From Rhodotorula mucilaginosa (lineage: Eukaryota > Basidiomycota > Microbotryomycetes > Sporidiobolales > Sporidiobolaceae), in the NCBI GenBank assembly GCA_034406715.1, contig CP137873.1:930001-994000 (forward strand): 64,000 nucleotides of DNA. The letters run 5' to 3'. The position numbers were made by a program, and so were the translations under genes. Each line of letters begins with the position of its first letter. The stretch's first letter is position 1. The notes beneath the pieces were generated by a model, which did not search any database, was not told the origin of the DNA, and worked only from the letters and a program-made list of their open reading frames with translations. Below, one piece after another: positions 21,792 to 34,729 of this stretch.

Positions 21792-24700
21792 ATGTCGGAC
21801 GACGACTTTTCCGATCTCGAGATCATCGACGACTCGGCGCTTCTGGCTCTCGACGCCATCGAGTCGGCGTACATCAACGGAACCGCGCTGCCACCTCGAA
21901 CTGTCGTCAGCAAGCCAGGCCTCGTCCAGCGCGATCTGTTTGGCGCGGCAATAGCTCCCGCACCACCTAAGCCGCAGCCCGTCGCAGGACCTTCACGGAC
22001 AAACAGCGCGAACGCGGCGGGATCCGGCGGCGAGACGCGTGCCAAGGTCAGGCTCAGCAAGACTTGGGATCCCGCCACCTTCGCGAGGCATGGATGGAGC
22101 AAGAAGAACGCTGCCGCCGCGAAAGCCAAGGCCAAAGGCAAGAGCGGAAAGGGCAAACAAAAGGCGTACGCGTCGGACGAGGAACCGTGGGATGATGACG
22201 ACGACGAAGTCCTCGACGACGATTCTGACGACGGCGACAACGAGTTCCTGGTCGATACTTCGTACGATCCGAACGCACCCATCCTCCCGATCAAGTGGCC
22301 CCCCGACGAGAACGCCGCGCAGACATTCGTCTATCCGGTGCAAGCAGACAAGCCGCTGCGGTCGTATCAACTCAACATTATCCAGCGTGCGCTGTTCGAC
22401 AACACGCTCGTCAGTTTGCCGACCGGTCTCGGAAAGACGTTTATCGCAGCCGTCGTCATGTGAGCCTCTTTCCCGGCACCCTTCTGTCTCCTCCGCCGAG
22501 CTGACCTCACCTCGCCCCTCCCGCGACGGACAGGCTCAACTTCTATCGGTGGTACCCGAAGGGCAAGGTGCTCTTCCTCGCGCCGACTCGTCCGCTCGTG
22601 ACTCAGCAAATCAAAGCCTGCCACTACATCGCCGGGATCCCACAGGCCGACTGCATCGAGCTCACGGGTGGAACCGCCCCGAGACTCCGGTCTGTCGGCT
22701 GGCTCACGAAGCGCGTCATCTACTCGACGCCCCAGACGGTCGAACGCGATCTCGCCAAGGGGCGCCTCGATCCGCGCGACGTCACGTGCGTGGTCATCGA
22801 CGAAGCGCACCGCGCGAGCGGAGACTACTCGTACTGCGGCGTCATCCGGTACATGATGAGTCGGAATCCGCACTTTCGCGTCCTCGCACTCACTGCGACG
22901 CCGGGTGCACGCGGCGAAGCGGTGCAGGAAGTCATCGACAACTTGCACGTGCGTCGGCGGCGTCCTGCCCTTTTTTTCGGGAGGTCCGCTTACTCACTCT
23001 CTCGTTGGCGTGAACGTGAACAGATTGGCCGAATCGAGGTCCGCGCCGAAGACTCGATCGACATCCGGCAGTACATCCACAAGAAATCGTTCGACTTGCG
23101 CGTATTGCCTCTCGGCAAGAATCTCAGCGACCTCCGCGACAAATGGATCGCCCTGATGCGACCTTTTCACGGCCCGCTGCTCGCCGCCAAGCTCATCTAT
23201 CAAAAGGATCCGGCACTCCTCTCGCCCTACGGCGTCCAGCAGGCGTACCAGAAGATCAACCAGCTCCCCGGCGGACGACAAGCGAACGGAAAGTACTTCC
23301 CGATGATCAAGACTCTCGCCGCCATGGCTCGCGCGATCGAGTACTTGACCGTCCAGTCGGTCACGTCGTTCGAGTCGGTCGTCAAAGACCTTCAGCAGAG
23401 CGGCTCCAAGGCCCTCGTGCAGCAGCCCGCCTTCCGCGACATCCTGCGCGAGACTTCGGCCTTGCGAGCTCGCCCGGGCTACGTCGGGCACCCCAAGATG
23501 GAGATGCTCCGCTCGATCTGCCTCGAGCACTTCAAGTCGTCGTTGAACCTCGTCGACGAGTATGGCGACAAGCGCGAGACCCGCGTCATGATCTTTTGCA
23601 ACTTTCGCGCCGTCGTCGAGGAGATTGTTGCGTGCTTGAACACGCAAAAGCCTCTGATCAAGGCGACGGCCTTTGTCGGGCAGGCGTCGTCCAAGGGAGT
23701 CAAGGGCAAGTCGCAGAAGGAGCAACTCGAGGTGAGCTCGAAGTCGAGGGGGCTTTCAAGATGGGTCCGGCGATTCGTTGAACTGACGGCCGCCGGCTCC
23801 TGCAGACTATTCGACGTTTCAAGAAAGGGCACTACAATGTCCTCGTCGCGACGTCCATCGGCGAAGAGGGTCTCGACATCGGCGAGATCGACCTGATCAT
23901 CTGTTACGAGTCGAACAAGTCTCCAATCCGGATGCTCCAACGTGTCGGCCGCACCGGTCGTGCTCGCGACGGTCACATCACCGTCCTCATGACGGAGGGT
24001 CGCGAAGAGAAGAGCTGGGACCAAGCGAACGACGCCTACAACGACGTTCAGAACGCGCTCACGTCGAACAAGATCTTTGACTTGTACGTCGACGGCGAAC
24101 GCTTGTTGCCCGATCACATCAAGCCCAGGTGCGAGCAGGTCGAGATCAAGGCGCAGCCGCTCGACCTCGACAAGATGACGATGAACGGGCACTCTCGCCT
24201 CGAACGGAAGGCGCTGAACGAGAGCAAGAAGGAGAAGCGCAAGGTCGACATCAGGGCCAACGCTCCGGACGACGCCTTCCTCGGCTTTCGCACGGCCGGC
24301 CAAGTCGCCGCCGCCAAGAAGGCCAAACCGCCTGCTCCTTCGCAAGTCGTGCGCGAGCGCAAGGCGGCCGCGCTCCTCACGCTCGATCAGGAGACGGAGC
24401 TCCGTTCCCGCTGGCAATGCGACTCGACAGGCCGGTCCATCCGCCCTCAGCGATTCGACGACCTCGAAGCGCTCCCGTTCAGTCGGGAACTGGCCGGCTC
24501 AGCGCACCGCATCTCGCGCCACAGCCGCCGCTTTGACGACTTGATCGCGTCGCTGCGGGTGGTGGAAGCGTTGGCGGACGGCAACGCCAAGGCGCTCGAC
24601 GACTGGCACGACAAGCACTCGAAGGCGTTCGAACCCAAGCTCGTCGAAGTATTTCGTGCAGAGGATCGTGCAGGGCCGCCGCCGCGTCACCGTCGCCTCA

Positions 24701-26897
24701 AACGCTACCCGCCCAAATTGGAAGACGACGATGGGGTGCCGCCTTCGTTCCCGTTTGCGACCAATGTCGTTGCGCCAACGGGCATCGTCTCCGAATCATC
24801 GTCACACTCCTCTCGCCAGAACCTTTTCCGCACGTCGTCGAAAGGCGAGCCGGATGCTCTGGCGGAAGAGCTTTTCGGCGATCTCGCTCCCCCAAAATCG
24901 CCGCCCGTTGCTCTTTCATCTCCACCCATTGCTGCACCGCCTGTTCACGTATCGTCTTCTCCGATCCACGCGATCGTCTCGCCTTCTTCGCCACTGCAGG
25001 TCGCCAAGCCGCCCTCTCGTCCGCTCAGTCGCACCTCTTCGACCGCTCGCGGTCCAGGTCCAGGTCCACGTCCTGAAGCATTGCCGCCGCCACCGCCGCC
25101 GCCGCCGCCGAAGAAACGAAACCAGAACCCGCAGGCGGACTACTCGATCGACTTGGACGACGGCTTTGACGTCGACTTGATCATGTCGGACAGTCAACTC
25201 CTTGCCGGCGCCATCATCCGCAAGCCGTCCACGCCCGCGGAGCTACGGCAAGGTCCCACCACGGCCGGAGCGATCATTCTCGACGATTCCGATGATGAAG
25301 ATGCTGTCGAGGTCGTCGTTTCGCAGCGAGCTGCTCCGGCCGCGAAAGCTGCGCCGCCAGCACCTGCACCTGCACCGCCCGCCGCTGCTACAAGAGCACC
25401 AGCCACCGAAGAGGAGGACGACTACAGCATGATCGACTTTGAGCTCGCGGACGAAGACTTTGACGCCTGTATCGCGGAGGCGCAAAGGCGCGCCGATGCT
25501 GCCGCCGCCGCCCAGAAACGCCGGGCCGTGGAATCGGTATCGAAAGGAAGCGGCGCCGAACCGCGTCCCGCTGAGATCATGCCGCCTCCACCGGCTCCTC
25601 TGCGTCCTGCTCCCGCTCCTCCTCCTCCTCAACAAGGAGGTTTGGCGACGACAGGAGTCGGGACAGGTTTCCGCCCCGCAGGAAAGCTTGCGCCTGGACC
25701 TGGACCCGCACCGGCGCAGCAGCTGGTCGTCGTACCCTCCTCTTCGCCAGTTCGACAAGCTGGCTCACGGCGCGTCAATAACAACCACCCGCCGCCGCCA
25801 GCAGCGGGGTCCTCCTCCACCTCCAGCAGATCTCTCGCCGCCCCCGCCACCGCCGCCGATGCTCCCCTGTCTTTGCCCAGTCCGGCGGCAGTCATGATGG
25901 CTCCGATGCGTCGGCTCGCCGTGCCGGACTCGTCCGAGGCGTCTTCGCCCGTTAGGAGTCGTTCCGGTCCTGGTCCTGGCCCGGGTTCTCACCGTCAAGT
26001 TTTGACGACGATCGAACAAGATCAAGACCACCATCAGCAAGAGGAGGCGGAACCTCTACCCGTCAAGGCGTTGAGTCGACTTCGAAGAGGAAAGCATCGC
26101 GCGGAAACGAAGGACGAGGAGGAGGGGGCCGTGGTGGTCGTGCATGATTCGGATGAAGAGATGCTGGGGAGCGGTGGACCTCTCGAAGGTTCCGAAGCTG
26201 ATCCCAATCCCCCTCACGCCACGAAACGGCGCAGGATGGAAGGTGGCGGCGATGCGCTCAAGAAGGGGAAGGGGAAGGGGAAGGAGAAGGGGAAGGGGAA
26301 GAAGAAGCTCAAGTTGACGCACAAGCAGGCGTCCAAGTTTGGCATCTTTGACCTCGAGGCGGTCAACTCGTCCGCGTCAGGGTCCGAACTCTCCTCCGAG
26401 GGTTACTCGTCCGAGAACTCGATCGACCGCGACTTTATCGCCACAACGTTTCAGGAGGAGGAAGACGACTCGGGTGCGCAGGCGCAGTTTTATCGGGATT
26501 CGTTGGCGACGCAGGCGCCTCCCGGGTTTGGGACGCCGGTCGTGTTTGGTGGGGGTGGGAATGCGGGAGGAGGGAGTCGGAAGTGGATTGACCAGGTTGG
26601 GAAGGGACGGAGGCCGATTCCGCTCACGCCGAGGTCCGGAGGAGGGGAAGGAGAAGACGACGATCACGGTGGTGGAGGGAGAGGCGGACACGAGGACGAA
26701 GCGGAAGATTGGAGGTCAGTTTTTCCGAACCATCTCTCTTTCTTCTCTTTGGGGGAAGGGGGTCGTCCTCGCTCGCTGACTCCCTAGGTGTGGGCAGCTA
26801 TGACTCGTTTGTCGTCCGCGACGATGAGGAGATTGTGTACGCTTCGAGCAGTCCGGCGATCAACAAGGCGCAGCGGCGCAGGAAAACCGCCAAGTGA
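21792..26897 (+). CDS. MPH1: ATP-dependent DNA helicase Mph1 (FANCM family)
   Basis: 3'-5' SF2 helicase that remodels stalled forks and D-loops. Five exons (21792-22459, 22534-22948, 23024-23731, 23806-26714, 26798-26897) give 1599 residues. Motifs in order: Q-like [18 protein letters not shown]; Walker [16 protein letters not shown]; Ia [34 protein letters not shown]; the FANCM/Hef insert region ([19 protein letters not shown]); [34 protein letters not shown]. The C-terminal ~850 residues are largely disordered, with poly-Pro, acidic and [14 protein letters not shown] tracts, and end [15 protein letters not shown], a possible nuclear signal. The last exon has an alternative acceptor 19 nt upstream that would break the frame, so the GGGCAG site was used. 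Confidence 0.93.
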
Positions 26898-27132
26898 TGA
26901 ATGATTGACTCGGGGTTTGCTGCATCTTGTCAAAGGGGTGGTTGTTGTTATCTCTCTACTTGCATTTTCTTCTCTTCGTCCTTATTTGTCTCTTTCGATC
27001 GCTGGGGCGACGAGCGCGAGAAAAGAAAGAAGAGAACTGGAATTGATGACAACAAGGGGTTACTGCGGCACAGAAAGAGTACGGACGGTGGGCAAGCATG
27101 ACATGGATACAGGAACGAGAGGGGCCAGCGTC

Positions 27133-27785
27133 TCAGTGACGGGTGCTGCGCTGTTTCCTGCGGTTGGTGGAGGATGCGCTGTAGTCGTCGTCGCTTTCGG
27201 GTTCGACGCTGGCGCTTGCGGCGGTTTCGGCTGCCCTCAGTTCGATCGACTGCGCGGGGGGAGAGTCTGGGTCAACAGGGTAAGAAAGGAACGGGAGACG
27301 GGCAGACTGACCCTGTGGAAGGTTGCGCTGCTGGCGCTAAACATGCGCTCCTTGTCGCTCGGGGGGTCTCCGGGCCGGAGGCGTTTCCTGTCCTGGGCCG
27401 AGGCGCTCGGAGCCTTGAGGTACGAGTCGTAGCCTCTGATGATGTTGCCAAACTGGGCCCCTGTCCCACTACTAGCGGGTGTTTGGGGGTTGTTGGACGC
27501 GGGAGGCTGGAAGAGGGCGTCGGAGAGGTACGAGCCCTCAAAGGCGTAGATGGACTGCTCGAGGAGTGCGAGGTCGCGGTCGAGTTTGCGCTTCTTGTCC
27601 AAGTGGGCGCGGAGCTGCTTCCTCGCGTGGTCTAGCTTGATCCGCAGGTCGGTCGGCGACAGCCCTTCGAGAGGGTCCTCGGCGGAGGGAGCGGGAGCGG
27701 CTGGGGCTGGGGCGGGCGAAGCATCGGCTGTCGTGGACGCGCTCGTGCTCGCTTCCGTCGTCGTCGTCGTCGTCGTCTGCGCCAT
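27133..27785 (-). CDS. EAF6: chromatin modification protein Eaf6
   Basis: Small subunit of NuA4 and NuA3-type histone acetyltransferases. Two exons (27785-27312 and 27249-27133) give 196 residues. After a Thr/Ala/Pro-rich start comes the Eaf6 coiled coil, LRIKLDHARKQLRAHLDKKR, then LALLEQSIYAFEGSYL, and the signature GNIIRGYDSYLK. The second exon supplies an acidic stretch and a basic end (NRRKQRSTRH). The ING protein at the left edge of the window is a known partner class of Eaf6 in the same complexes. Divergent from the heat shock factor gene, 219 nt apart. Confidence 0.92.
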
Positions 27786-27844
27786 GATCGAGACCGAGTT
27801 GAACGAGTTGCTTCAAGTTGACCGAGAAGAGTTGGCTCATCTCT

Positions 27845-27889
27845 CGCCTCGCCTCGCCTCGCCTCGCCTCGCCTCGCCTCGCCTCGCCT
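27845..27889. repeat. (CGCCT)9 pentanucleotide repeat
   Basis: Nine perfect CGCCT copies in the 219-nt divergent promoter between EAF6 and the heat shock factor gene. On the opposite strand it reads AGGCG. Probably length-variable between strains. Confidence 0.95.
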
Positions 27890-28004
27890 CTCGCTCCTGT
27901 TCAAGCTACGCAGCAGCCTGTAGTTCGCGAGAGCGGCTCTCCCGTCCCACGCACGCTCAACTCTCCCTGCCCTCCCGCCCTCCCGCCCGCTCGGTTCGGC
28001 GGTG

Positions 28005-31000
28005 ATGGAGCTCGCACTCGCGCCGACGCTCGCCGCACAGCCGCCAGTCCCGACCAGGCCAAACAGAGCCACCCAGAGGAGCGTGCCCGCCTTCCTCAAC
28101 AAGCTCTACAGGTGCGCAGCCAAGCCCTCCTCCCCCTCTTTTGTTCCAACCCCCTCGGGTCACCGAGCTTCTTCCGCCCCACCGCACACCTTCGAATGAG
28201 GGCCGCACTGACCTTGGACTCTTAACAGCATGGTCGCAGATCAGTCCACCGACGACTTGATCAGGTGGAGCGACGACGGTGACTCGTTCTTTGGTCCGTT
28301 TCCCACCTCGGCTCTCTCCTCCTCCCGCAGCCCCCAGTACCTGACCTCTTTATGCACGCAACAACAGTCCCCTCGGCCGACCGGTTCGGTAAAGAGCTCT
28401 TGCCCCGCTTCTTCAAACACAGCAACTTTGGTTCGTTCGTCAGGCAACTCAACATGTACGGCTTCCACAAGGTACAGTTTCACATCTTCTCACTCTGACC
28501 CCGGGGAGGATCGCCTCGCTCACCCCGGCCGGAACTCTCCCAGGTCCCACATCTTCAGCAAGGCGTACTCAAGCGGGACCAATCCGAGGAAGCCGACGTC
28601 CGTAAGTCTTTGTTCCCCTTTCTTTCTTTCGGGTCGCTTTTGTCAATCCGAGTTGACGACACCCTTACATAATAACGCCGGCCCAGTCGAATTCTCAAAC
28701 CCGCACTTTATGCGCGGACAACCCGATCTCCTCTGCATGATCAAGCGTCAAAAAGCCGGCAAGGGCGAAACCGCCGCCGCTGCCGCCGTCGCCGCCGCCG
28801 CCGCCGGTTCCAGCCTCTCTCTCGACGGTCGCGCCGGCTCCTCCTCCTCAGCAGCAGCAGCGACCGGTGGCTCCTCCTCCGCCGCCTCGCTCAACATCGC
28901 CACCTTGTTGTCCGACCTCGCCGCGATCCGCAAACACCAAACGGCCATCTCGGCCGACTTGAAGGACCTCCAGGCGCGGAACCACGCCCTCTGGCAAGAG
29001 GCGGTCCAGAGTCGCGAGAAGCACAAGAAGCAAGAGGAGACGATCAACAAGATTCTGAGGTTCCTTGCCGGCGTGTTTGGGGGGCAGGTGCTCGATGCGG
29101 GAGCGACGCACCCTCAAGTGGTCGAAGGGGTTTCGCCTGCGTCGTCGTCGGCGGCTTCGCCACCCCAGACTGGAGGGACCGCCGCCGCTTCTGCTGGTAC
29201 TAGCCAGGCGGGGGGCGGGACCAACGGTTCCTCTTCTGCTACTATGACCGGCGGCTCGGGCTCCTCTGGCACCAGGAAGGGGAACGGGCCCAGGGCGGGC
29301 GTCGTCCTCATGCCGAAATCGAGATTGTTGCTCGAGGATGTCAAAGGGCGGCAACGGCAACGGCGGGCGGCGTTGCGAGAGTTGGACGGCGAAGAAGATG
29401 AAGAGGAGGACGACGACGAGGAGGAGGAGCGATTAGGGGGGCGATCGCGGCGGCAGCCACGGCCACGGAGGAGGCGGGTGAAAACGGAAGAAGAGGAGGA
29501 CGAACGAAACGACGACAACGGGGTCGAGATTGAAGAGATTCCGTTGTTGAACGCGGCAGAGGACGAGGAAGACATGCCCGTCATTTCGAGTGGCAAGTCT
29601 TTCCCTCTCTCGCTCTTTCTTTGCGGGGACCTTTTGGTTGGTGGGTTGGTTGTGCTAATCGCGGTGCCGAAAACAGCCCTCATCACTTCTGGTTCGACTG
29701 CCCTCACGCGCGCGCCGTCCCATTCGCACTCTGCGTACTTGCCGACGACGACGACGACGTCCTCTTCTTCTTCTTCTTCTCGCTTCACGGCCCTCCCTTC
29801 CCCCGCCCCGGCCTTTGCCTCCGATCCTCCTCTTCCCCATCCACCAACCTCGGCCAATGCAAACGGATCGAGCTCTTCGTCGTCGTCGTCGTTGATCGAC
29901 CCGGCGCAGTACAACCTCCCGCCGGAAGCGTTGAAGGCGTTGCTGACGGCGGCGGGGGACAACCCGCAAGCGTTGCAGGACTTTTTCCTCCGCTCTACTT
30001 CCACCAATCCTACTTCGAACGGCAACGGCAACTATAACCCCCACCAGGGCGCGTTGATCCCTAGCTCCTCGGCGGCGGGTCCGTCGTCCTTTATCGGCAC
30101 ATCTTCTTCTGTCGCTCCTCCCCTCTCGTCTTCGTCTCCGTGGACTTCTTCTCTCGCCGGACCTTCTGCTCCTGCGTCAACCTCTTCGTCGGTCCCAGGA
30201 GGAGGAGCGACGACTTCGTCCGCTCTGTTGCCCTATTCCTACGCTCAACCGCATTACACTTCGAACCCGCTCGATTTTGGCACCACCTTGTCGTCGTCGT
30301 CATCTTCGACGAACATTCCCCTGTACGCCGCGACGACACCGACAAACACTCTGGGCATGACCTCGGCCCCCATTTCCGCCTCCACGGCGGCTCTACCTTC
30401 ACCGGTCAATTTCGAGACGGCCTTTGCCGAGAACAACGACGTCCTCTCGTCCGTCCTGACCGAGAAAGCCGACATTGACCAACGCACGGCGGCGCTCGAG
30501 AACCAGATTGCGAAATTGCTCGACCACTTGCCGGACGATGCGCGCGAGCAGGTCGAGAACGAGGCCGCGAACGGGGACAATAGTCAGTGGGCGGGCATCG
30601 ATTGGGAGAACTATACCAACGATGATGGCGGAGTCGATTTCGACAAGATGCTGGCGCAGTTGAGCGAAATTTGTAAGCTAAGCGAGACGTGCGCGCGATA
30701 TGGGCATTGCCTTGGTTTTTTTTGTATCCCAGCGGTAACTGACTTGATGTTCCCTCTCTCTCCCCCCTCGCAGCGAGCAATGGCGAAGCCCCGATCGACT
30801 ATTCCGAACTCCTTTCGAACAATGCCCTCGACCCGGCTCTGTCCGGCGCCGCGTCTTCGATCTCGTCCGCTCCGACTCCAACTTCGACCTCTACTGCCAT
30901 GATCGACCCGTCTCTGTACGGACTCGGGACCGAATCCCAACATCAGCAGCAGCAGCAGCAGCAGCAGCAGCCCCAAGCGTACGAAGTTACTTCGCCGGCC

Positions 31001-31282
31001 GAGACGCCAACGGCTTCCGGAGGAAACTTGCGCGCCGACGAGGAGGGAGAAGGACAACAAAACCTCGCTTCGCCCGCGAGTTCGATCCATAGTTTCGCCT
31101 CGACGGCTTCGTCCCGTAAGGGACCTGTGGCAGCTGCGGGTGGTGGCGGTGGTGGCAAGGGCAAGAAGCGCAAGAGCGACGCGATCGCGTCGGAACTTTC
31201 AACAACAGTCGGCGGTGGTGGGGATGACGAACCGGCTGCAGGGGCAGGGGCTCGACGCAGCACTCGCCGGAAACGCTCCTGA
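28005..31282 (+). CDS. HSF1: heat shock transcription factor (Hsf1 type)
   Basis: Trimeric activator binding nGAAn elements. Seven exons (28005-28111, 28229-28293, 28368-28471, 28544-28601, 28687-29592, 29677-30672, 30774-31282) give 914 residues. The HSF DNA-binding domain (residues ~27-130) is spread over five exons: [85 protein letters not shown]. The HR-A/B coiled coil lies at ~180-245 ([19 protein letters not shown], then [20 protein letters not shown]). An acidic-basic stretch and long Ser/Gly/Gln-rich activation-type regions follow. Intron 5 appears to use a GC donor (GCAAGT); it is a multiple of three and stop-free, so its retention would keep the frame. Confidence 0.93.
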
Positions 31283-31535
31283 CGTTTTCCCCCGAGACCT
31301 TGCGCTCTCCCTTTTTCTCTCGCAAACGTTATCATCAGTCTGTCGTTTACCTATGACCCCCTCTCAATTCCGCTTTTCGATCTCTTCGACGATTCCCTTG
31401 TTGCCACCGCTCGTAGTGCACCTGCTCCTTTCTTTCATCTTTGCATTCGAACACCCTTACGGGCAACGTGCGATTCCATCGGATACAACAATCAAGTTTA
31501 TAGGTACACACGCTCGAGGTTCCGACTGCGCTTGT

Positions 31536-34500
31536 TCACTGACGTTCCTGCAGGATCTTGAGCAGGCGGTCCTTCTCCTGCCCGAGCTTCTCTGCCTTCT
31601 CCTCCCCGGCACGCATATTGGCGAGGAGCTGACCGACGCGCGTCTCGACCTCCTTCGGTACCCGACTGCCGCCTCCAAAAGCCCACCTGCCTTGGTCGCC
31701 CGTAAACAGTTTCGACAGCTCGATCAACTCGGCTTGGGCGCTCGCAACGGCCGCGTTGGCGCTTGCGATCCCGGCGACGGCGGTGCGGTACTCGATCGCG
31801 GCGCGGAACGGTGCGTCGGCGAGCAAGAGTTCGCACGCGGCGCGGTAGACGGGCTTGCCCGGCTTGATGGTCGACGGGCGGCCGTTCGAGTGCTGGATGC
31901 TGATCAAGGCGGCCGACTCGAGCGCTCGTAGAGGTCCATCGTCGCCGCCAAAGGTGGTCAAGAGCGTCTCGGCATACTTGAGCTGTGAGCCAGCCACACG
32001 CGCGTGTGTACGTGGTCAGCACCAAATGCGACACGAAAGCTTCTCTTTGCGGTCCTCGAGAGTACGCACCTCGCCCTTTTCTGACAAACCCTTGATGAGA
32101 TCGAGCGCTTGCTGCTTCGACCATTTGAACGACTTGGCTTCTTCCTCGTCGTCGCCAAACAGCTTCTTGTGAATCTCGGACGCGTTGCGCTGGATCAAGT
32201 CGTCGACGGCTTCGCCGGCCGTTTGTCCCGCCCGGATCTTTTGCACGAGCAGCTCGAGGTCAGTTTGCCGTCCGCCGAGGAGCGCGACCGCTTCGTGCTC
32301 GTCCGTGGGCAGGGTTTGATCGAAAGCAGCGAGCTTGGCCGAGACGTATTGCAAAGACGCGTCGGGCGAGGCGTCGTTGAGAGTGATGAGGTTGAACGGC
32401 TTGGACGGGAGAGCCTTGGCGAGCGGTTTGGTCGTCGTGACCGAGTCGGAAGTGAAGATCACGTGTGCGACCTGCGGGAAGGTATTAATGAGCAACGCCT
32501 TCTCCGTCTGACCCTCATTCTGAAAAGTTGACCCACTTGATTTTCGACGAGGACAGCCGCCCATTCGCTGAGGACGTCCCAGAGCTTTTCCTGCATCGCG
32601 TCGCCCTTGGCCGCAAAGCCCTTGATGACGACCACCGGCAGGCGCTCAAACGCGACTGCCGCCGCCTGCTCCCCGTTCGTCGCATGTTCACTTGCCGCAG
32701 CCCGCACAAAGGCGCTGCTCTTCGGGCCGATGATCTCGACCCGCGTATCTGAGCTGGTCTCCTTCTCGGCGCCGGCGGCGGGACCTTCGATACCGGCTCC
32801 GAGCTCAGCGACGAGGCCTGTACCCGAGACATAGTCGAGGCGACCGTCCCGAACGCCCGTCGTTTCGAGCTGTTCGGCAACCGCATGCCGCTGCCCGGCC
32901 GTCTCCTTCCTCTGTGCGGATTGTTCGATCGCAGCCGCGGTGCGAGTCTTGATCGACGACGCGATGGACGAGAGGGCACTTCCGGTCACTTCGAGGATGG
33001 CCTTGAGCTGCTCCTCGAACGAGGCAGAGAAGCCTGCCTTTTGCCCGATCAATCCCATCGTGGCGAGGTCGACCAGGTTTGAAACGGACGATGCGAACGC
33101 AAATTGAGGCCAGTAGCCGGTTGAAGACGCGAGAGCCTGCGCGCATGCGGAAGGATCAGCCGCTGGCTCTCGACGTTCAGCTGCGTGTTTTGGCGCGCAC
33201 CGAGATCAGCTTGCTCTCGCTGCGAGCGTTCTTGAGCATGTCCTCGCAGTCGATCGTCAGCACATTCCTGCGGGGAAGCACCGTTCGGTCAGCACCCTCG
33301 CGCTGCGAGAAGTGTCACCGAACCCGGCACCCACTTTCCGTCGCCGAGAACTTCATCGACCAAGCCCGACTTGCCCGAGCCGTGCGGACCGGTCAGGATG
33401 ATGAAGGTATCTGTTCTCCGGAGACGGAGAATTAGCATAGTCGGCCATGCGCACTCCGAGCCACACTCACCAGGCACATCTTTGAGCCAGGTCGACAGTT
33501 GCTCCTTCGCCTGTTGCCGCTCTTCTTCGATGCCGGTCCGACCGGCGGCAGCAGCGGCGTCGAGGTCGTTCTTGCCGCCGCTCAAGCCCAACCTCCCGAG
33601 CGTCTCTCGCTTGACCCACCGGACGACGCGCCACCGGTTCGCATCGAGAGTCCCCTCAACCTTGGCCTTGACGACCGTTTCCCGGATCGGGTCCCAGACA
33701 AAGTACGAGAGCGAGCCGATCAAGGCGACGAGGAGAGGGATGGTGATTCGCGGATGATTCGCCGCAAAGTCCTTGATCCAGCTCGCGCGCTTCTTGTCGG
33801 CGTAAAAGATGCGCATCACGGTCGTCTTGGGATCGGCGGCGTTGGGAGGGTGCGAAGTGTGCGCCGCGGCGTGCAGGCAGTTGCGAGCTGCGGTCGCAGA
33901 ACGGATCGACGTGTACATGATCCGCGCGACCTTGTCACCGGGGACGATGTCGTGTATCCGACCGTACGGTCGAAAGATGGCGTAGAGCTCTTCCTGGGGT
34001 ATCGCAGGTCCGGCCATCTCGACCTGGAGCTCGCGGGACGGGAAGCGGTCGAGGTCTTCCATCCACGGGACGCCCTGGACGAGGAAAGCGCGACAAGGAC
34101 GGCCGAGACTGAACCACGGTCGAAATCCGCTTTTGACGAGGGCGTCGCGCTGTCGAGGTGTCATGTCAGTTCCGGAAGAGGTGGAAGGTCAGTTCTAGGA
34201 AAAGACAGCTCACCGCCTCTCGCTCGATCATGCTTGTAACGCGGGTCTCCATCTCTTTCGACTTGGCAGCTTTCTCTGCCTCGTCTTGCGCATCCAATGT
34301 CAGCGCCGAACGCCACGCGTCGACGACATCCTCCGGCACCGAGTAACTGAGTCGCACGAACGCGCCGCCGTCCTTTGCTCTCGGCTCGACGGACTCGACC
34401 GTGACGGCGTAGCGGGGATCTTCGGGTACGAGTTGCCGGACCTGGTTGAGGAGGTCGTTCTGCTGCAGGCGCGAGACGAGCCCGCGGACGTCCCAGATGG

Positions 34501-34729
34501 CGAACCGGATCGGGAACAGCGTGTCGTACCACAAGTAGGCGGCCCGCCGGGTCGGGTCGTGCTTCGCTTGGCTTTCGTCTGTCGTGGTCGAGCCATCTTG
34601 GCGGATGGCGTCAGGCTGCTGGGTCCAGTTGGTGGATGCGACGGTCGAAGCGACTCGTCGAGCCGGGCGGAGAAGTATGGGGCGGCAGCACCTCGGTGGG
34701 AGGCTCTGGTGCACGTAGAGGGCCAGCAT
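31536..34729 (-). CDS. YME2: mitochondrial escape protein 2 (Yme2/RNA12)
   Basis: Inner-membrane protein controlling mitochondrial DNA and nucleoid structure. Multi-exon minus-strand gene from ATG 34729 (MLALYVHQSLPPRCCRPILL, a presequence rich in Arg) to the stop at 31536. In order: a conserved N-terminal block (RRAAYLWYDTLFPIRFAIWD), an RRM (AFLVQGVPWMEDL, ELYAIFRPYGRIHDIVPG, ARIMYTSIRSATAARNCLH), one membrane helix (ITIPLLVALIGSLSYFVW), then the RNA12 P-loop domain with Walker A GPHGSGKSGLVDEVL and Walker-B-like VLTIDCED. The C-terminus is helical (LIELSKLFTGDQGRWAFGGG). An in-frame GTG extension upstream is not used since it lacks ATG. It converges with the heat shock factor gene. Confidence 0.9.

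Noticed and set aside
23932-26787. Large open frame ending in [16 protein letters not shown] as the Mph1 C-terminus
   Set aside because: A GTCAGT donor at 26715 and an in-phase acceptor before 26798 give a better end ([15 protein letters not shown]).
27786-28004. Heat shock elements in the HSF1 promoter
   Set aside because: Scattered GAA/TTC triplets are present but no convincing run of three inverted nGAAn units.
29593-29676. Hydrophobic segment in the heat shock factor read as a membrane helix
   Set aside because: It has splice-site ends and a branch-like sequence and is better explained as an intron.
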